A stretch of 64,000 nucleotides of DNA from Gnetum montanum (Eukaryota; Streptophyta; Gnetopsida; Gnetales; Gnetaceae), in the NCBI GenBank assembly GCA_015680685.1, contig MNCI01011140.1, forward strand, positions 688,523 to 752,522. Reading direction: 5' to 3'. The position numbers and the translations under genes are program-made. This document shows positions 58,234-64,000 of the stretch, piece by piece (position 1 is the first letter of the stretch; the number at the start of each line of letters is the position of its first letter). A model generated the notes under the pieces. It did not search any database, had not been told where the DNA came from, and was given only the letters and a program-made list of their open reading frames with translations.

Positions 58234-61047
58234 ATGGCACCAAGACCTAAGTGTCCATAGGAAGGAGGACCATCCCAACCAAGGAACAAGCTAGAACTAG
58301 AAGGGACCAACAAGAAAAACCCCAGGAGTAGGTAACTAAGACTCATGCAACAGGACCTCTTCGGGAGGAGCCTAAAGTGGAATCTATTTGATAGATTCCC
58401 CAAGCTAAAATAGAGCAATCCCATTGGGATGAGGTATCAAGACCAAGGTCAAGTATTGAGACAAATTCAATCTAGGAATATCCAATGTTCAATTCTCCAA
58501 GAATTAAACTTTGGTACCTTCTTAGACTTTAACCCAAAAGTTGTCAGAATGTAACTGTAGAGCTCTCCCATGTGGTCCATTATCACTTCTAGCAAGAAGT
58601 AATACATGGAAAAGACATATCTCTTCTATAATAATAGGTAGGCTAATGCCACAATGAAGATCAATGACATCAGTGTTTCCTACTCGATGGAGATCATCTC
58701 TTAGGCCCTTGGTTTGCTTGAAACTGGGACCAATCTAGAAAAGATCTCTACACAAGTGAACCTAGAGATTAAAAAGGAGTGGGTCCAATGGTGCTACAAA
58801 ATGGACCAAAAGGAGTATGGTGCACTCATAATGGCAAAAATACCTATTTCAAGACAACAACCTACCACCTTAATCCAATGGTGAGGTCTAGCAAGGTGAT
58901 AGCTTTTTTTCCCCATGCATGCATAACTTTGAGTGGGAAATTCCCTATGAACCTCCCACAGTTGATCTATCTTGAGATAGAAAAGTGGTTCAAGGAAAAT
59001 GATCATGGGAGGAAGTCACTCCCCTTTCCATGGCTCATTAGAAAACTATGCAAAAGGGGAGGAATAGCCCACTATTCCAATGATACACTCAAACATGCTT
59101 TTACGACCTCTTGGACAAAAATGATGAAGGACAAGGTTCCTTCCATGACCAAGGAAGGGGAGTAGCCACCACCACCACCCACTCATGAAACAATGCTGGA
59201 GACTCATGCTAACATAAAGTGCATGTAGAAGCTCTGTACACAACTCTTGGAGTAGCAATAAGCAAGTCCAAGTGATGACCCATCTATCTACTGATTAGCC
59301 CTTAGTCACTTGAATGAGGTAACTTGTACTATAACTTGGTTGGAGGACATAGCATTAAATTTCTCTACCTAAATAATGTAGGCACTTGGATGCTCAAATC
59401 CTAGTACCTAGGAGGTAATAGTACCCATTCCAAAATAACAGCAATTTCCAGAAATCTTTGAAAACACCACTACCTTCTTGGTGAACCTAGAGAAAGGTGA
59501 TGGAGCAACTGTTTTGGTGATGTAGCACCAAGTGTAGGAAATGGTAGTCTAGGTGGTGGCTAACAAAGTGGATGAAGCCCTTAATATTCCTATAGTGTCA
59601 ATGCTAGATAGTGCTACACTTAGAGATGTGCAGACATTTGCGATAATATCCAATGGAAGATTCAGCATAGCCTAGCATGAGGAGCTGCTAGAATGACTAG
59701 TGGAATTTTGGTAATTAGTTCTAGAAGTCTTTGACCTTTTGGATGACATCACTACTACCCAGTCAAAATTGTTGGAGGCAATGGGTAAGTGCATTAATGC
59801 AAAGGCTCAACTTAAAATAGCCAGAGCTAAGAATTAGTTCTTGGTTGCAAAAGTTGTAGAACTTAGAGCTCACCTCACTGATCCCATAGTAGTCAACTAG
59901 GCTATAACCAAGGGTGAATCTTTCCAACAACTTCAAGCCAACCTTCAAGAGGTTGAGTACACCAAGGAGTCAGTAATCTTTGACTAGTCCTTAGTAGATG
60001 CCATTGTCTACAACATTTAGAAGGACTTGTTAGAGGTTCATCGGGAGAATGTCATTCTGACCAAGAACAATCATTGCCTACATAATGTCAAGCTTCAGAA
60101 AAAGCAAATGGTTGAATACATGAGACAATGGTAGGAGTAGCTTGCCAAGGTTACCATGGATCTGAGGAGGTTGGTAAACAAAAACTATAATCTCTTGATG
60201 GAGGAGGTCCATGTCCTTCATCAAAAATATACAATTGAGATTGCCACCTAGAAGAACAAGATCCTTAAATTTGAAAGGATCAAGAACCACTACAAGGACC
60301 AGGTTGGTTTAAGGGAACCAATGAAAAGGAGCTTAAATGAGTGAAGGTAAAGGTGAATGATGTCCTCCAGCAACAACAAGAAGGTGACATGTGGCAGCCT
60401 ATCTTTGATGGGCTAAACACATATAACAAGGCAAAAATCCACATCAAAGAGCTACAGATCGAGGAAATGATAGAATACATGAAGCTCACCAACCTCTAAT
60501 ATGCAAACTTGGCAATGTTAACTACCAAAAGGGCACTATTGGATTTGGAGAAGTAGGTGGCTAGCTCATACCTATTGTATGAGGCTGAGTTCAAGAATCA
60601 TAATTTGACCAAGTAGAAACTTGAAAAGGCAAATGTTGAACTTAATGTTCTCAAGTAGCACCTCACTGATTAGAGATCAGCAACTAAGAACCTAGCCCAA
60701 AGGATGAATGACTACCATAAACTATAAGCACAATAAAGGCATTCAATGTGGAACACAAACAATTCATAGCTTGGTTCATCAATGTGAAGGAGCTATTCCC
60801 TACAGTGCCCTATCCATGGGATATTCCCATACCACCCCACATTAATGGTGCTTCATGGACTATGTACAATCCTTAGAGTAAGGAGGAGAAGATGAAAGCA
60901 TTGCTAGATGCTTTATGTCTTCCACTAGTAGTCATAGCTATAGCTAGACAGCCATAACAACAACCTCAACCACAATAACCATGTGCACCAGAGGCAAGAG
61001 AAGGTCTTTTGGCACCTCAAGAACCTCCACCACCTAGGACCATTTGA
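58234..61047 (+). pseudogene. E7 3' ORF: plant transposon domain plus long coiled coil
   Basis: Post-pol ORF from MAPRPKC to TGA 61045-61047, ~938 codons, with many stops and at least two or three frameshifts. Part 1 (to ~59165) parallels the E1 3' ORF (ILQELNFGTFLDFNPK) and continues with NLPQLIYLEIEKWF and FPWLIRKLCKRGGI, resembling PF20167. Part 2 (~59760-60730) is a long charged helical region with heptad-like spacing (QLQANLQEVEYTKES, LEKANVELNVLK). Part 3 is a Trp/Pro-rich segment (LFPTVPYPWDIPIPPHING) and a Gln/Pro tail. No signal peptide or membrane helix is evident, so an envelope role is not supported. Function unknown. Confidence 0.65.
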
Positions 61048-61285
61048 TTTTCTTCCTCATCTTCATGCCACCAAAGGAGTTGGTTGTCAATTTTTTTCAT
61101 GGTATTCAATTTTGTTGTCATGAACACTAATTTTTTATAAGAATTGTGAATCCATATAGTTTGGTACTTAGTGTTTGTTTGAGTTAGTTTGTGTGTTATT
61201 TAGTTAGTTAATAATCCCATAACTTTTCAAAATTTTGTAAGAGACTTGTTCCTCCTTTTGTTCACTTGAGGATAAGTTTTCATTC

Positions 61286-61296
61286 CATCATGGGGG
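61286..61296 (+). other. E7 polypurine tract
   Basis: CATCATGGGGG directly before the 3' LTR, nearly identical to the E1 tract. Confidence 0.75.
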
Positions 61297-62144
61297 TATT
61301 ATAAGTTGTCATCATCTGCCTACATTGACAAGATCCTATCGATGTGATGGCATCGATGCATGGTTTGTAGCATGGATAGATACACGTCGACATCGTGTCT
61401 TGTCTTTCCTATAAATACATGCTCACCAACTGCATTTATGGCATTCATTCATTAGTTGCTAGCCAAACTCTTGCATTTTTATCTTTCCAAAGTAAGAATA
61501 TTTTCTCTAAGTGCCTGCAATAGGAGTAAGAAGTGTATGGATCTTAATTTGCGCACTAATGTACCTGAGCACCTTGGTATGAACAATAATAAAGATGAGC
61601 TTTCTTCATAAACCTTGTAGCACTTGGACTTAGCTTAATGTTTACTTGATGCATTCATTATTCATGCAATTTACTTTAATGCATTCAATTAATTAATTAA
61701 CTTTAGATAATTAATACACATAATTATGACCATCTCAAGCATATGATCAATGCTTGGTAATCCCAATAGTGCTTAACGCTTGGTAACCTAGTAGCGTTGT
61801 AACATGTTCAAGATGTGTACGACAAATGGGAAAGGATGCTTATGTTAAGATTGGCTAAGAATTAGTTAGTTATTATATTTATTAAACATTTAATTACTTA
61901 ATTTTCAACACTTAGTCAAATTAAATGAAAAACATAAAAATGATAAAAATCATATGCCTCAGTTACACTTAACCATACCTTTGCAATTCACAAGTGAAAC
62001 TGAGAAGACAATGATCACATTCGTTAAATTCACTACCTAGATCCAATGTACTTACAGAGCTAAAGTCTATAAAATTTGACTGAATCACTTAGCAAATGCT
62101 AGTGATTTGTATGGTTGGGTGTAGGGATCACTCACTACTCATCA
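61297..62144 (+). repeat. E7 3' LTR
   Basis: Partner of 49025-49855, with the ATCGATG palindrome block at 61333-61360, TATAAATA at 61410-61417, and an end at CTACTCATCA. The start is approximate because the usual TG reads TA here. Confidence 0.82.
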
Positions 62145-62560
62145 ATCACTGAGTCCAATATTAATAGAAGAAGTTGATGTTAATTTAGAATGTCTCATTT
62201 CATAAGATGATTAATAACCAATTATTTATAGGTGCTTTTCATTCACTATTGTCGATATGTAAAAAAAACTTTACCTAAATCATTCTTGTGACTAATAGGT
62301 AATGTTAAACTTGTGACACTCACATTCATTTTTGAAGGTGAAATATAGAATGAATGCATAGTAGAAATAAAATAAATAAATACATTATTATCATCTCATA
62401 ATTTACATAACAATAGGCCATCTAAATTTAAGTGAAAACTATGTAATCTAGAAATAACATTCTTAGTTTCTTCAATTGGAGTTTCTTTAACTTGAATTCC
62501 TAAAACATATTTCAAAATCTCTAAATGCTTCATCCTAAATTCTTTAATTCAAGTGAAAAT

Positions 62561-62596
<36 letters not shown>

Positions 62597-62607
62597 AAGA
62601 TATATGC
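62145..62607. other. Right flank of E7, no gene recognised
   Basis: AT-rich, ending in an (AT)n run at 62561-62604. Confidence 0.45.
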
Positions 62608-62760
62608 TATTTTCATAGTGGTACGANGTAACCCCAAGTTACAAGTTTGATTCTACTATGTAGCACTAAATTATAAACTTCTATAAATCTTGGGATCTAC
62701 CTATGTTTCACTTATTTCGGGTTCCAACAACCCTGACCTACCCTACCACAATCAGTTTGT
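62608..62760 (+). repeat. tRNA-derived SINE copy 3
   Basis: Head with TAGTGGTAC (box A region) and AAGTTTGATTCTAC (box B region), then a body CTTGGGATCTACCTATGTTTC...TTTCGGGTTCCAACAACCC that parallels copy 1. The 5' end is lost in the AT run. One ambiguous base (n) at 62627. Confidence 0.65.
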
Positions 62761-63140
62761 CACTTAACATAAAAAATATCCTCTCATTCACATAAAGAGA
62801 AATCACAAGATATTCATCTTCAGCAACTATATGATAAAGTATGGATTTAGAAATTGAAGATTTATAATTTTTAAGCCAAAAAAATTCATTAGTTAAATAA
62901 CATGCTTAGTTTTACAAAAACTATACGATAATCCTAAATTATTTAATCATATCATTCTTAAACTCAACAATGAGCTTCTTATTTAAGGCAAAAAGTATCC
63001 TCTCATGCAATAAAGGGAAATCACAAAAAATCATTTTCAACAAATTTATGATAAAATGTAAATTTATAAATACAATATTTAGAATCTTTCTTAAGAAAAA
63101 TTTCATTAATTAAAAAGCATACTTAGTTTGAAATAAAATG
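62750..63140. repeat. ~215-bp tandem duplication
   Basis: Two head-to-tail units starting near 62750 and 62965 share TATCCTCTCATNCA, GGGAAATCACAA-like, TGATAAAATGTA-like and CATGCTTAGTTT-like segments. I do not recognise the unit. Confidence 0.65.
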
Positions 63141-64000
63141 TATAGGTAATGTTGTAGCAAAACACACTAGACATGATGAATACTTACAAGAATGTAAAAC
63201 AAGGTTCACTAAGCTAGCTAGTTTGAACTTTCACATGAATGTAGAAATTGCAAAAAGTACACATTTCATCAACTATTAAAGCATCTTTTCTACTACTAAA
63301 ATATTCAAGCTCTAGTATTTCATCAAGGATAGGAAAATTATGCAAAAAAAATAAGTAAGAAATATTTCTCATTATCCTATTTAAAGTTGTGTTTTTATCA
63401 TGTTGCTATGTGGCATGAGTTTCAACATAGCCTTCTTAAGATTGAATCTATGCCTTGATGAACTAGAATTACATGTTTTACGAAGTGCTACGAAAAGTAC
63501 ACTCAATTTACAAAAAGTATAAAAAAATTTCAAAAATGTAATTTTAATAATAATATTTAAAGTTCCTATAACATTAAATAACTTTTAAACTAGTAATCAT
63601 TTTGAAGCATGCTACTTTTTAGATTAATTTTTAGGGTGTCTATCTATTCTTCTTTTTTTAATTTGGTTCTACTCTACTTTAAATAGCTCCCACTCACCTA
63701 CCCATGAATAATATTTAAAATTATACTATCTACAAATTGCATTTTATTTTTTTAAAAGATATTTCAAATCATAGTAAGTTCATCATCATTTGCAATGAAA
63801 CTATAAGTAGTGGTTAATAAATAGTATCATAGTTAAGGATTAGCTAAGATATAAGGAAATGATTAGTTAAGAAATTAATTGCAACTATTAAATCCAACTG
63901 AAAAGCATCCAACTTAAAACTTAATTTGCTAAAAACATTTGTTTCAACTTTGGAGTAGATCAACATACCTTTCAATAGTATGTTCTCTTATTTGGTTGTA
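63141..64000. other. No gene recognised
   Basis: AT-rich sequence without supported features. Confidence 0.4.

Larger units (their letters stand above)
49025..62144 (+). mobile_element. E7: full-length Athila-type Ty3/gypsy element
   Basis: LTRs of about 831 and 848 bp, a tRNA-Asp-type primer site, gag, protease, RT, RNase H, integrase, a ~2-kb spacer, a ~940-codon 3' ORF and the polypurine tract TCATGGGGGTA. All coding parts are interrupted. Gag, 3' ORF, spacer and the distal half of the LTR are related to E1. No target duplication was found. At ~13.1 kb it has a normal size for Athila relatives. Confidence 0.85.

Noticed and set aside
58234-61047. Envelope gene
   Set aside because: Position fits env-like ORFs, but no signal peptide, cleavage site or membrane helix could be seen; a coiled-coil protein is better supported.
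49020-62149. 5-bp target duplication for E7
   Set aside because: Bases before 49025 and after 62144 do not match under any small shift tried; ends may be mutated or recombined.

Overview
The window looks like repeat-rich nuclear DNA from a land plant with a large, slowly purged genome. The evidence is AT-rich sequence, nested and heavily decayed LTR retrotransposons, a LINE, tRNA-derived SINEs, and short plant-type GT-AG introns. The species cannot be named from the sequence. A non-flowering lineage (gymnosperm or fern-like) fits the age and mix of elements, but that is inference. I see no intact host gene, rRNA gene, functional tRNA gene or CRISPR array. Almost every coding stretch is a fragment of a transposon polyprotein broken by stop codons, many of them plausible C-to-T changes. 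Layout: (1) 374-6811, element E1, an Athila-type Ty3/gypsy element with paired LTRs and a 5-bp target duplication; it keeps gag and a 3' ORF but has no pol. (2) 7100-9807 resuming at 12652, a decayed chromovirus pol (E2). It is interrupted by a 2.77-kb insertion that joins a minus-strand RNase H piece to plus-strand gag and protease pieces, between ~75-bp direct duplications. (3) 16.8-29.3 kb, a LINE split in its reverse-transcriptase region by E3 (17877-27962), a complete but decayed Ty3/gypsy chromovirus with target duplication TTAAG. The E3 leader carries a large insertion holding an intron-containing gene I do not recognise and a 22-bp minisatellite. Partial copies of that gene lie in inverted orientation at 30.0-30.96 kb. 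(4) 33.2-45.6 kb, a minus-strand Tat-like Ty3/gypsy element (E4) that contains a plus-strand chromovirus (E5, 34.9-40.0 kb) flanked by ~300-bp direct repeats. (5) 46.4-48.9 kb, a SINE and a possible solo LTR. (6) 49025-62144, element E7, a second Athila-type element related to E1, with gag, protease, RT, RNase H, integrase and a long coiled-coil 3' ORF. (7) Another SINE and a tandem duplication close the window. The most interesting observation concerns the sister elements E1 and E7. Each LTR carries its own short palindromic motif block just upstream of a TATAAATA box. Each element also carries a second copy of its own block plus TATAAATA inside the element, 430-490 bp upstream of the 3' ORF. 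In both, the 3' ORF start codon directly follows a splice-acceptor-like sequence. This suggests that the 3' ORF is an independently transcribed and spliced cassette whose promoter tracks the LTR promoter of the same family. Working with E7-like partners, pol-less E1 could have been a non-autonomous, trans-mobilised derivative.
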